From: Paenibacillus marchantiae
Lineage (GTDB): Bacteria; Bacillota; Bacilli; Paenibacillales; Paenibacillaceae
Reading direction: 5' to 3'
Length of the DNA: 64,000 bases
Assembly: GCF_028771845.1 (NCBI RefSeq)
Contig: NZ_CP118270.1
Location: 4,464,001-4,528,000 of the forward strand
Part shown: positions 34,422-44,157 of the stretch, one piece after another
Layout: every line of letters begins with the position of its first letter
How positions within the stretch are numbered: the first letter of the stretch is position 1
Program-made: the position numbers and the translations under genes
Notes under the pieces: generated by a model
Databases searched by the model: none
Told to the model about the DNA's origin: nothing
Seen by the model: only the letters and a program-made list of their open reading frames with translations

Positions 34422-37181
34422 ATGACTACAAAAACCGCACATATTGTCGCACATTCTCACTGGGACAGGGAGTGGTATCTATCCTTCGAGAAGCACCGAA
34501 TGTTGCTTGTTCAGCTCATAGAGGATTTAATCGAGACGTTTGAAAATGACCCAGAATTTACGAATTTCCATCTGGATGGGCAGTTTATTGTGCTGGAGGA
34601 TTACCTGGAAATCATGCCGCACAGGTCGAATCAGGTTCGCAAGTTAATTGAAGAGGGCAAGCTGATTGTCGGTCCATGGTACATCCTTCAAGATGAATTC
34701 CTCGTCAGCAGTGAAGCCAATGCACGCAATCTTTTAATTGGTATTCAAGCCTCAGAACAAATGGGAGGATATGCGAAAATCGGATATTTCCCGGATTCCT
34801 TCGGCAATATGGGTCAGGCACCACAACTCATTAGCCAAGCAGGCATTGAGGTAGCTGTATATGGACGTGGAGTGAAGCCAGTTGGATTCAATAACGAAAT
34901 TCAGTCTGGCAATGAACATACCTCCAAATACTCGGAGATGTATTGGGAATCACCCGATGGTACTCGTGTACTGGCGATCCTGTTCGCCAATTGGTACAAC
35001 AATGGCATGGAGATTCCGGTGGAACCAGAGAAGGCGAAAGTTTACTGGGCCGAAAAACTGGCTGCAGCAGAAGAGTTTTCTTCAAGTTCCGAACTCCTGT
35101 TCATGAACGGATGTGATCATCAGCCGCTCCAGAAGGATCTGACACAAGCGTTAAAAACAGCCACCGAGATTATGCCAGACGTGACGTTTCGTCATTCCAG
35201 CTTTCCCGAGTACATTCAGGCTTTGCAAAAAGCGAAACCACAATCATTGGACGTCATTCGCGGTGAACTTCGAAGCCAATGGACCGACGGCTGGATCACA
35301 CTTGTAAATACGGCTTCAGCAAGGGTATATATCAAACAGCAAAATGTAAAAAGCCAGACGTTACTGGAGAAAGTGGCTGAGCCGCTGGCAGTCATGGCCT
35401 CTCTGTACACAGGCATTTATCCACGGCATGAGCTGTTATATGCATGGAAGACGTTACTGAAGAATCATCCTCATGACAGCATCTGCGGGTGCAGTGTTGA
35501 CGAGGTTCATAGGGAAATGATGACCCGATTTGCCAAATCGCAAGAAGTGGCTGAAGCCATATCGGTTCAGAGTGCTCGTACAATAGCTGAATCCGTGGAT
35601 ACATCTGGTTTTGACGCAGATTGTGCGTTGCCTTTTGTAGTGTTTAACACTTCGGGACATCGTCGATCCAATGTAATTGTAACTAGGATGGACGTTGAGC
35701 GACGTTACTTTGACCACCAGCCTCCGCATGAAAAGTATCAGGAGTTTAAGCGCGAATATGAAGCCTTTGACTCGAACGATTGGGTTGTATTGAACGCGGA
35801 AGGCAAGCAAGTGGAATCCGTGATCACACCCGTTGGACCGACATTTGGATATGATTTGCCGGATGATCGATTCCGTCAACCTTACTGGGCATATCAAGTG
35901 GATGTAGAGCTTTATGTCCAGAACATCCCTGGTTTTGGATATCATAGTTTTGCTCTTGTGCCTAAGAGTGTTTCTGGAGAGAATGCGCTTAGCGAACTGA
36001 CTACCACTGAACTTGTTACAGAAGAGCAAGTGATGGAGAACGATTATGTGCGGATCGAGATTGCGGGGGATGGATCGTTTACCATGTTGGATAAAGTAAA
36101 CGGTCGTAATTATACAGGGCTTGGTATTTATGAGGATACGGGGGATATCGGAAATGAGTATATGTACAGACAACCGGATCAGGAAGCTCCGTTGACTACG
36201 CAGGGACTGCCTGCCCAGATTAAGCTGGTACATCATACACCACTGAAAGCCGTTTATGAGATCGTGCATAACTGGAATCTCCCGACCTCCGCAGATGAAC
36301 TGCTGGATGAAGAGATCCGCTCCATGGTTCCATTTCGTTATCGGAAATCCCGGCGGCTTGATGAAACTAGAGAAGTGAGGATTCGTACAGAGCTGAGCCT
36401 TGAAAAAACGGGGCGTTCGGTTGGCATTAAAAGTTATATCAATAACACGGTTCAGGATCATCGAATTCGCATGTTGTTCCAAACGGGACTCGAAGCAAGT
36501 CATGTTACCGTTGACTCTATTTACGAACTGGCAAAGCGCCCGATAAAGCCGGAAGCGGAATGGAGAAATCCTAGCAATGCGCAGCATCAAAATGCATTTG
36601 TCAGTATCAGCAATGGTCGTGAAGGGCTAACGATTGCGAATAAAGGTCTTAATGAGTACGAAGTATTGGCTAATCAGAATACCATTGCTGTGACACTGCT
36701 GCGTGGGGTACGCGAGCTTGGGGATTGGGGAGTATTTGCAACGCCGGAGGCCCAATGTCTCGGACAGCACATTCTGGAAATGGAGCTCATCTCACATGAT
36801 CTGGATGTTATTGAGTCCGAGGCTTATGAGCAGGCGTACCAGTTCCCGGTTCCCTGGACCGTTCAACAGACAGGGGTACATGGTGGTACGTTACCCGTTA
36901 CCCACGAGTTTTTGCAATGGGAGGGTGATCATCTCGCTTTTAGTGCGCTTAAACGGGGCGAGGCAAATGATGACATGCTGTTCAGGGTGTTCAATGTATC
37001 ATCGGAGACGACTTCACTGAAGGTAACGCCTTCGTTTGAGGCTAAGGAAGTGTACGAAAGTACAATTGTTGAAGATCAAGGTGAAGCCATGAAGGTAGCG
37101 GATGAGGGAAGTTATGCTTTGACTGTGGGACCAGCAAAAATTCAGACGATCGGCATTCAACCCACAACACGTTTAAAATAA
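34422..37181 (+). CDS. GH38 alpha-mannosidase
   Basis: A 919-residue cytosolic retaining alpha-mannosidase; no signal peptide. HSHWDREW at residues 11-18 holds the zinc-binding His and Asp. GYFPDSFGNMGQAPQL supplies the catalytic nucleophile Asp125. HPHDSICGCSVDEVHREM (about residue 347) is the third metal-site block of bacterial GH38. The C-terminal half forms the beta-sandwich domains. It would remove terminal alpha-mannose from oligomers imported by the ABC system. It lies 40 bases after malG-like and is clearly part of that operon. The linkage preference is unknown. Confidence 0.93.
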   Translation: MTTKTAHIVAHSHWDREWYLSFEKHRMLLVQLIEDLIETFENDPEFTNFHLDGQFIVLEDYLEIMPHRSNQVRKLIEEGKLIVGPWYILQDEFLVSSEANARNLLIGIQASEQMGGYAKIGYFPDSFGNMGQAPQLISQAGIEVAVYGRGVKPVGFNNEIQSGNEHTSKYSEMYWESPDGTRVLAILFANWYNNGMEIPVEPEKAKVYWAEKLAAAEEFSSSSELLFMNGCDHQPLQKDLTQALKTATEIMPDVTFRHSSFPEYIQALQKAKPQSLDVIRGELRSQWTDGWITLVNTASARVYIKQQNVKSQTLLEKVAEPLAVMASLYTGIYPRHELLYAWKTLLKNHPHDSICGCSVDEVHREMMTRFAKSQEVAEAISVQSARTIAESVDTSGFDADCALPFVVFNTSGHRRSNVIVTRMDVERRYFDHQPPHEKYQEFKREYEAFDSNDWVVLNAEGKQVESVITPVGPTFGYDLPDDRFRQPYWAYQVDVELYVQNIPGFGYHSFALVPKSVSGENALSELTTTELVTEEQVMENDYVRIEIAGDGSFTMLDKVNGRNYTGLGIYEDTGDIGNEYMYRQPDQEAPLTTQGLPAQIKLVHHTPLKAVYEIVHNWNLPTSADELLDEEIRSMVPFRYRKSRRLDETREVRIRTELSLEKTGRSVGIKSYINNTVQDHRIRMLFQTGLEASHVTVDSIYELAKRPIKPEAEWRNPSNAQHQNAFVSISNGREGLTIANKGLNEYEVLANQNTIAVTLLRGVRELGDWGVFATPEAQCLGQHILEMELISHDLDVIESEAYEQAYQFPVPWTVQQTGVHGGTLPVTHEFLQWEGDHLAFSALKRGEANDDMLFRVFNVSSETTSLKVTPSFEAKEVYESTIVEDQGEAMKVADEGSYALTVGPAKIQTIGIQPTTRLK

Positions 37182-37304
37182 ACAATTCAGTCTTGGAGTT
37201 CTCTCCACTGCTGCGGATTGAAAACGGATGCATCATGTTCCACATACGACAACCCTGTTTTCGTGCAGCTTGATTACATGATCAAGTTAATGGGAGGTAC
37301 GATT

Positions 37305-40300
37305 GTGAACAAACGATTATGGTTAGGTGCCAGGTGTACCATTTCAGTGCTGTTGACTATTGTCATGTTATGTTCAGGGCTATACATCACACCAGCAACC
37401 ACACACGCGGCAGCAGAGGGGGAAGATGTTACTGAACAGGGAGACGTCCATCTAAATGATGTGTCACCTGACTCGGTAAGTATTACGTTGGGGGAAACTC
37501 CTGTGCAGCAGGGCATAACGGCTCGTCCCGGCGATGGACCTCCAGCAGGTCTTCAAGTGGGGACGTTTGACGGCAAGGATTATTGGAAAACCAATCAGAC
37601 GGTGAATCCAAAAAATCCGGCCGATAACATCCTGTATTTTTACTTTAATGTTGCGGATGAATATTTGTTTGAAAATACCGATCAGGACGTGTTCGTCACT
37701 ATTGAATATTACGATAGCGATAGTGGAGCGTTGTCTCTGCAATACGATTCGAAGCAATCCAATTTCAAGGATGCCCCTTTGTTCCGGTATGAAAATACGG
37801 GAACCTGGAAGACACATACCTTCAAGCTCAGCGATGCCAATTTCGGTAACCGCACCCATGATGCGGATTTCCGAATCGGGGTTAGCGGCGCAGGGGCACC
37901 AGCCAACAATCCGGAACTTCATCTGGCGAAAGTAACCGTCCATAAGCAGCCTCAGCAGCAGTCGGGTACTCAGACCAAGGTCTATGATACGGAATTCCCT
38001 ACATCAGATATCGTCATTGCAGATCGAAGCGTAACCGATTATGGAGCAATAGGGGACGGGGTCTCAGACGATACTCAAGCATTCAAAGAATCGCTGGCAG
38101 TAGCCGGAAATCAAGGTGGGGGAGTTGTGTTCGTACCATCTGGAACCTATAAATTAACCGGAGAGCTGGTTATTCCAACAGGCGTTACGCTTCGCGGCGA
38201 TTGGGGGAATCCCGACGAGCATGGCGGGTTAGTCAAAGGTACGATCCTTGCTGTATACGGCGGCAAAGGTCAAGCTAACGGGAACAGCTTCATAAAGATG
38301 GAGCCTTCTAGTGGGGTAACACATGTGTCGATCTGGTATCCCGAACAGAATATGAATAACCCGGTGGCCTATCCATGGACGATGGAACAGCTTCCAGGTG
38401 ACAGTGCCACGGTGAAAAATGTAACACTCGTCAATGCGTACCAGGGGATTAAGATTGGCCCGGAATGGAACGAACTTCATTATGTGAAGGATGTATACGG
38501 CACCACACTGAAAACCGGTATCTTTCTGGATTTCACAACAGACATTGGGAGACTGGAAGAGCTTCACCTTTCCCCGAATGTATGGGCGAACTCTGGTTTA
38601 CCAGGAGCACCTGAGCAATCTCAATTGCGTGAATATATGATACAGCAATCAGAAGGTATCGTAATGGGGCGCTCGGATTGGGAGTATATGTCGAATATTC
38701 ATATCTCGGGTTATAAGACAGGGATACGAATCACGACAAGAACAGGAAGCCTTGAAACAGCCAATGCGCAGCTGTACAAAATTCAGATCGACGACTGCAA
38801 CGTAGCGCTGAAGATTGAAGGCGTCAATGATTATGGATTGCTGGTGACAGATAGCCAATTCGAAGCGAGTGCTGGTCCGAATCCTGTTGCCATTTATGCA
38901 ACGGAAGGCTTTCACTCCATTGCCCAGTTTAACAGCGTAAGGGTGGGCGGGGAGCCCAAACATGCGGTGGTGAATGAAGGGCGTGGAACGTTGTCCTTTG
39001 AGAGCAGTTCTTTCGATAATTGGGGTGAAGGAAGCGGAGATTACGCCATAGTTGCCAAAAGTGGTTCGCTTATACTGGGTAGTTCTACCTTCGCCAAGCC
39101 GGATCGGCACCTGCTTCTTCAGGGAGATGTGGCAACAATTAATGCCATACATTCCGGACACGAAGGCAACCTTGCAGTGAACGATGAAAGTACCTCGGCG
39201 GAACTGAACATCCATCAGGAAGAAAATTTGGTGTTGGAAACGATCCCTAATGTTCCTTCAGTAGATATTGCTGTGCAGCCCAAGCCGGGTACTCGCGAAT
39301 TGTTTAACGTAGTGAGCCAGCCCTATTTGGCTGATAACACAGGGAATACGGATTCATCCCAAGCCATTCAACAGGCATTGAATGATGCCGAAGCAGCAGG
39401 TGGAGGAACGGTCTATATGCCTGCTGGCATATACCGCGTTGAGCAGGCTTTGGTGGTCCCGACTGCCGTAGAACTGCGGGGCAATTATGATGTACCTCAT
39501 CATACGATCGGGAATGGAACCGTTATTTTTACGAACTATGGCGAAAATGCTCCGGATGCCGATGCCTTCATTCAGCTGAAGCAAGCATCGGGGTTACGCG
39601 GATTATCCGTCTATTACGATCAACAAACATGGTCTGATACCAATCCGGTGAAGCCTTATGCAAGGACTGTGCAAGGTCAAGGTGAAAACGTATACCTTAT
39701 CGATACAACCTTGGTTAACCCTTATCAGGCTGTCGACTTCGGCACCCATGATACAAGTGGTCATTATATCGATTATGTAGCGGGATCACCGCTCAAGGAA
39801 GGCATATATCTTGGTGGCGGGTCAGACGGAGGATACATGCGGAATGTGCAGTTCAATCCGCATTATTATGGTCGGAACAATTATCCGAATCATCCATCGA
39901 ATGATGAAGAATTTAATCAAATTTGGAATTATCAAAAAGAGAATCTGGACGCCTTCCGTATTGGGGATGTCACAAATCAGGTTATTTTCAATACATTTGT
40001 ATACGGTTCAAAGTACGGCATTCATTTTGAAGAACAGAATGGAAGAGGGCCTGAAGCCGTCGTTATTGGTCATGGCACCGATGGCAGCAAAAAGGGAGCC
40101 GTATTACAACATGCGGGAACAGCAGGTCTTTCGTTTATCAACACAGAGCTTGTTTCCATGAGTACAACAGACAAGGTATACGTGGAGGTTGGGCCTGACT
40201 TTGGTTCCAAAGCGGTGTTCTTCAATACGTCCATGTGGGGAGACACAACAAGATCTTTTGATATTCACGGAGGAGATATCCGCATACAGCAAGGAAACTT

Positions 40301-42854
40301 CACGAACGTTGGTGAAATCGGTATTAACGCAATCGGTGGTGATATTACCCTCTACAATTCCTATTTTCAACAGCCACGTACGAATCATGTGGTTGCAGGT
40401 CCAAACGTAGAGAAGATGGTGATATCCAACAACCTGTTTAATGGCGGTTTTCAGATGGAGAATGAAGCCCCACCTGGAAAAGTGACGGGTACCAATCTGT
40501 TTCCTTTGGCACTCAAACTGAACCAGCTTGGGTATGATCCATCCAGACCAGGTGATCCCGGAAGCATGCTGACTTTGACTAATGTTGCAGGTGAGGTTTT
40601 GCTTAAAGGGCAGATCGAACTGATTGAACCGAGTGTGTATCATGGGATGTTTAAGCCAGTACGATTTGAGGGGCTGGGCATTGGGAAAAGCATGGATGTG
40701 GCGCTTCCCTATATATCAAGTGACTTGCTCAAATTCAGAGTAACGCTTGAAAACGGATTCCGTTATGAGACTTCAGTCAAACTGTCACAATCCTTTGCGG
40801 CACAAAAAGATGCTGTTGGAACGCTGCCATTCATTGAGGTTTCCAGTCCGGAGCATTACAACAGTGTCGGTGGAAGCTGGAGAGGTCCGAATGACCTCAG
40901 CATTCAAGCTAAAGCAAGTTGGGATGCGGAAAATTTGGTTCTCAAGGTGGACGTCAAAGACGATATTCACCATCAATCCAATACCAATGGCGATATATGG
41001 CAAGGAGACAGTTTACAGCTCGGTATTGACCTTGGTAAAGAGGATGGTGCGGCCAGCAAACAGGTGAATGAGCTTGGTTTTGCACTGAATCAGGAAGGTG
41101 TCATCACGAAATGGAGATGGCGAGCTCCGGAAGGGGTTTCACCAGGATTACTGGAATCCGCATCAGCAAACATTACCCGGGACGAGACGACTCATATTAC
41201 TCATTATCAAATTACGCTGCCTTTTGCAGCGCTTCATCAGGAAGGATATTCATTCCAACCTGACAAACCTATCGGTTTTGCATTACTTGTCAATGAAAAC
41301 GATGGCGAAGGACGATCAGGATTTATGGAGTTTAATGGAGGGATCGGTACAAGTAAAGATGCACGTTTATTCGGAAACTTGTATCTGCTTACGGGTGATT
41401 ACGTGACATTGTTGGAGCAATCGGCCGAGTCGAGTGTTCGTACTGCGGAGCAAAAGAAAGATGTTACCTCTATAGATACAGCATCCAACTTCGTCACTCT
41501 GCTACCGGGCGGTACGTTGAAGTCCTCATTACTCGTAAGACTCGCTGCTCTTACATCAGGTTCCAATCCGAATCCTGGGGGACCCAATCCACAGCCAGGC
41601 TCGGGTTCGCAGCCAAGTGCTGGAGGGGGCTCTCCGACTGGAGAGGAGAATGAAGCAATACCTGCCGCTCCTGGTGCTACAATGCAGCTTCTGCCCAAGC
41701 TGGATAAAGCTGCTGCATTGGCAACAGCCGAGCTCACCAACAAGATGATGGAGGATGCATTCAACCGCATCACCCCTGATCAGGACGGGAAAAAGAAGCT
41801 GATTGTAGACATCGAATCCGTGGATGGTGCTGAAGGGTATGCTCTGACACTTCCATCCAGCTTTTTGCAGGAAACACCATCTACCCATTGGTTGGAGATT
41901 CGAACAGCATGGGGAGTGCTGCAGGTTCCGAGCAATTTGCTGGCCAATACCCAAGGAACGATTGGAGAGCGTATTACCTTGGTATTAAGTAAGGCTGACC
42001 GAAGCACTTGGAGTGCCAAGATGAAATCAGACTTAGGAGAGCGGCCTGCGATTTCATTATCTGTGATATCGGATGGAAAACCCGTTGCATGGCAAAATTC
42101 CATTACGCCAATCACAGTAAGTTTACCTTATCAGCCTAATGTAACTGAACTACTGGACCCGGAAAAACTTGCAGTACGACGTATCTCGGATGACGGGCAA
42201 ATGATCTCCATTCCCAATGGGAAGTTCAATAAAAAATCGGAACAAATGATTTTCAAAACACGGCAAAACGGAGTTTATGCAATGACTCAGGATAATCGAA
42301 CATTCCAGGATATACAGCAGCTATCATGGGCCCGTCATGCCATCGAAGTTCTAGTGTCCAAAGGGGTTATTCTTGGAATGTCACCAACAGAATATCAGCC
42401 TCAATCCATGATCCGCCGAGCGGATTTCGTAACTCTGCTTACCAATGCCTTAGAATTACAACCTCATCAGGGAAGCAAGGTGGAACGCTTCGCGGATGTA
42501 CCTGAGCATGTTTATTACGAACAGTCCGTGAATACCGCAAGAACGCTGGGCATCATTCAAGGGGAAGGCGCCGATCGATTCTCGCCAGCATCTCCAATTA
42601 CCCGGGAAGAAGCAGCGGTTATGATCTACAGAGCTATGCAAGTTATCGGGATGCAGCCTCTTCCTGAAGGTGAATCCGGTCTGAATGACTATAAAGATAC
42701 TCATTTGATTAAGGCATATGCCCGCGATGCCATTGATTCATTAACCAGATCAACAATGATGGAAGGAAGTAATGGCAGCTTCCATCCGGAAGATACAATG
42801 ACACGTGCTGAGACCGCAGTGCTGCTGTATCGTTTATACAACCGTTTGCCTTAA
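37305..42854 (+). CDS. SLH-anchored surface protein with two pectate-lyase-type beta-helix domains
   Basis: A giant exported wall protein of 1849 residues. The signal peptide (RCTISVLLTIVMLCSGL, cut near HAAA) is followed by a beta-rich domain, then two Pectate_lyase_3-type right-handed helices (about 240-620 and 675-1050). The first has VTDYGAIGDGVSDDTQAFKE, the second TGNTDSSQAIQQALNDAEAA. A CBM9-like domain (about 1175-1365, FIEVSSPEHYNSVGGSWRGP), a Pro/Gly/Ser linker, an unassigned domain and three SLH repeats (from about 1667) follow. GTG 37305 has GGGAGG seven bases upstream. The enzyme activity is unproven: beta-helices may be lyases, hydrolases or binders. Its place in an alpha-mannosidase operon suggests a degrader or binder of the same glycan. 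Confidence 0.85.
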   Translation: MNKRLWLGARCTISVLLTIVMLCSGLYITPATTHAAAEGEDVTEQGDVHLNDVSPDSVSITLGETPVQQGITARPGDGPPAGLQVGTFDGKDYWKTNQTVNPKNPADNILYFYFNVADEYLFENTDQDVFVTIEYYDSDSGALSLQYDSKQSNFKDAPLFRYENTGTWKTHTFKLSDANFGNRTHDADFRIGVSGAGAPANNPELHLAKVTVHKQPQQQSGTQTKVYDTEFPTSDIVIADRSVTDYGAIGDGVSDDTQAFKESLAVAGNQGGGVVFVPSGTYKLTGELVIPTGVTLRGDWGNPDEHGGLVKGTILAVYGGKGQANGNSFIKMEPSSGVTHVSIWYPEQNMNNPVAYPWTMEQLPGDSATVKNVTLVNAYQGIKIGPEWNELHYVKDVYGTTLKTGIFLDFTTDIGRLEELHLSPNVWANSGLPGAPEQSQLREYMIQQSEGIVMGRSDWEYMSNIHISGYKTGIRITTRTGSLETANAQLYKIQIDDCNVALKIEGVNDYGLLVTDSQFEASAGPNPVAIYATEGFHSIAQFNSVRVGGEPKHAVVNEGRGTLSFESSSFDNWGEGSGDYAIVAKSGSLILGSSTFAKPDRHLLLQGDVATINAIHSGHEGNLAVNDESTSAELNIHQEENLVLETIPNVPSVDIAVQPKPGTRELFNVVSQPYLADNTGNTDSSQAIQQALNDAEAAGGGTVYMPAGIYRVEQALVVPTAVELRGNYDVPHHTIGNGTVIFTNYGENAPDADAFIQLKQASGLRGLSVYYDQQTWSDTNPVKPYARTVQGQGENVYLIDTTLVNPYQAVDFGTHDTSGHYIDYVAGSPLKEGIYLGGGSDGGYMRNVQFNPHYYGRNNYPNHPSNDEEFNQIWNYQKENLDAFRIGDVTNQVIFNTFVYGSKYGIHFEEQNGRGPEAVVIGHGTDGSKKGAVLQHAGTAGLSFINTELVSMSTTDKVYVEVGPDFGSKAVFFNTSMWGDTTRSFDIHGGDIRIQQGNFTNVGEIGINAIGGDITLYNSYFQQPRTNHVVAGPNVEKMVISNNLFNGGFQMENEAPPGKVTGTNLFPLALKLNQLGYDPSRPGDPGSMLTLTNVAGEVLLKGQIELIEPSVYHGMFKPVRFEGLGIGKSMDVALPYISSDLLKFRVTLENGFRYETSVKLSQSFAAQKDAVGTLPFIEVSSPEHYNSVGGSWRGPNDLSIQAKASWDAENLVLKVDVKDDIHHQSNTNGDIWQGDSLQLGIDLGKEDGAASKQVNELGFALNQEGVITKWRWRAPEGVSPGLLESASANITRDETTHITHYQITLPFAALHQEGYSFQPDKPIGFALLVNENDGEGRSGFMEFNGGIGTSKDARLFGNLYLLTGDYVTLLEQSAESSVRTAEQKKDVTSIDTASNFVTLLPGGTLKSSLLVRLAALTSGSNPNPGGPNPQPGSGSQPSAGGGSPTGEENEAIPAAPGATMQLLPKLDKAAALATAELTNKMMEDAFNRITPDQDGKKKLIVDIESVDGAEGYALTLPSSFLQETPSTHWLEIRTAWGVLQVPSNLLANTQGTIGERITLVLSKADRSTWSAKMKSDLGERPAISLSVISDGKPVAWQNSITPITVSLPYQPNVTELLDPEKLAVRRISDDGQMISIPNGKFNKKSEQMIFKTRQNGVYAMTQDNRTFQDIQQLSWARHAIEVLVSKGVILGMSPTEYQPQSMIRRADFVTLLTNALELQPHQGSKVERFADVPEHVYYEQSVNTARTLGIIQGEGADRFSPASPITREEAAVMIYRAMQVIGMQPLPEGESGLNDYKDTHLIKAYARDAIDSLTRSTMMEGSNGSFHPEDTMTRAETAVLLYRLYNRLP

Positions 42855-42899
42855 ATCTTCCGATAGGATTGAAATGGAGCAGATGAGGAGAGTGAACAC

Positions 42900-44123
42900 A
42901 TGGCTAAAATTACACGGATAGAATGCATACGTACAAGACACGACGGAAGCTGGACCATTGTGAAGATTTCGACGGATCAGGATGGTCTTTACGGATTGGG
43001 TTCTGCTTCCGATCTTTATAATCCCGAAGCGGTGGTTCAGGTCATCGAACAACTGCTGGCACCATTACTCGTGGGAAGGGATGCATCCCAAATTGAAGAT
43101 TTGTGGCATCTCATGCATATGAGCGGATATTGGAGAAATGGGGCAATATTTCATACGGCCATTGGTGGAATTGACATGGCCCTGTGGGATATCAAGGGCA
43201 AGGAAGCGAATCTACCGGTATATCAATTGTTAGGAGGGGCCTGCCGTTCGGCAGTTCCCTGTTACGGCCATGCCGGTGGTGCTGATATCAGCGAGCTGAA
43301 AGAAGATGTATCTCGTTTTATGGAAGAAGGATACACGGTCATTCGAGTGCAGATGGGAGGTTACGGTGGCGGGGGATTTGTCAGCGGCAAGGACGCGAAT
43401 TTGCCACGCGAGCCCTGGAGCAGCGGTCCTGTATTCGATGAACATGCGTATCTGCATGCCATCCCTGACATGTTCGAGAAGTTGCGCCTGGAATTTGGTA
43501 ATGGGATTCAGTTTACTCACGATGTGCATGAGCATTTATCCCCCATTCATGCCATTCAGCTGTCGAAGCGGCTTGAACCTTATCATCTTTTCTTTCTGGA
43601 AGATGCACTTGCTCCGGAACAGATCGGATGGTATCGACAGCTTCGTCAACAGAGTGCTACGCCGCAGGCAGTGGGAGAATTATTTGTTAATCCTCAGGAG
43701 TGGACGGGTCTGATTCAAGAGAAGTTGATCGATTTTATCAGAGTTCGAGTATCGAAAGCAGGCGGAATCAGCGCTTGTCGCAAGATCGCTACGCTGGGCG
43801 AAGCCTACGGAGTACGAACAGCCTGGCAGGAGGGTGGGGAGAATGATCCTGTTAACCAGGCAGCTGCTGTCCATCTGGATATGGCCCTGTGGAACTTTGG
43901 TATCCAGGAAATCAATCATTTTAAACCTCATGAGTTGCAGGCATTCCCCGGACATATCGTCAGAGAGGGAGGATATCTATACCCTTCCAATAAACCGGGA
44001 CTGGGCATTGAACTGGATGAAGTGAAGGCCAAATCATTACTAAGTGACTCATGGGATCCCAACAAATATCATCGGCCGTATCCTCTGGACCGCAAAGCGG
44101 ATGGAACATTGGTGCGACCCTAA
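42900..44123 (+). CDS. Enolase-superfamily acid sugar dehydratase (mannonate dehydratase/RspA-like)
   Basis: A 407-residue Mg-dependent dehydratase. AIGGIDMALWDIKGKEANLP is the capping-domain signature of the mandelate racemase/ManD subgroup. Metal and acid-base residues are visible in THDVHEHLSP, LFFLEDALAPEQ and GELFVNP, and SKAGGISACRKIA is the barrel strand after. The AWQEGGENDPVN block replaces the common HGP motif of ManD. It probably dehydrates a hexonic or aldaric acid to a keto-deoxy acid. The gene follows the SLH protein by 45 bases with GAGGAGAG before ATG. Exact acid sugar is not decidable. Confidence 0.82.
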   Translation: MAKITRIECIRTRHDGSWTIVKISTDQDGLYGLGSASDLYNPEAVVQVIEQLLAPLLVGRDASQIEDLWHLMHMSGYWRNGAIFHTAIGGIDMALWDIKGKEANLPVYQLLGGACRSAVPCYGHAGGADISELKEDVSRFMEEGYTVIRVQMGGYGGGGFVSGKDANLPREPWSSGPVFDEHAYLHAIPDMFEKLRLEFGNGIQFTHDVHEHLSPIHAIQLSKRLEPYHLFFLEDALAPEQIGWYRQLRQQSATPQAVGELFVNPQEWTGLIQEKLIDFIRVRVSKAGGISACRKIATLGEAYGVRTAWQEGGENDPVNQAAAVHLDMALWNFGIQEINHFKPHELQAFPGHIVREGGYLYPSNKPGLGIELDEVKAKSLLSDSWDPNKYHRPYPLDRKADGTLVRP

Positions 44124-44157
44124 CGAAGTGACAAGAACAGACAGGAGAGATATAGGA

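Noticed and set aside
35454-36590. 378-codon reading frame on the minus strand
   Set aside because: It lies wholly opposite the GH38 alpha-mannosidase gene, has no ribosome site and no recognisable domain. It is a codon-bias shadow of the coding strand.
44044-44157. Upstream extension of the SDR at 44158
   Set aside because: The extra 38 residues overlap the dehydratase gene and AGGAGAG marks ATG 44158.
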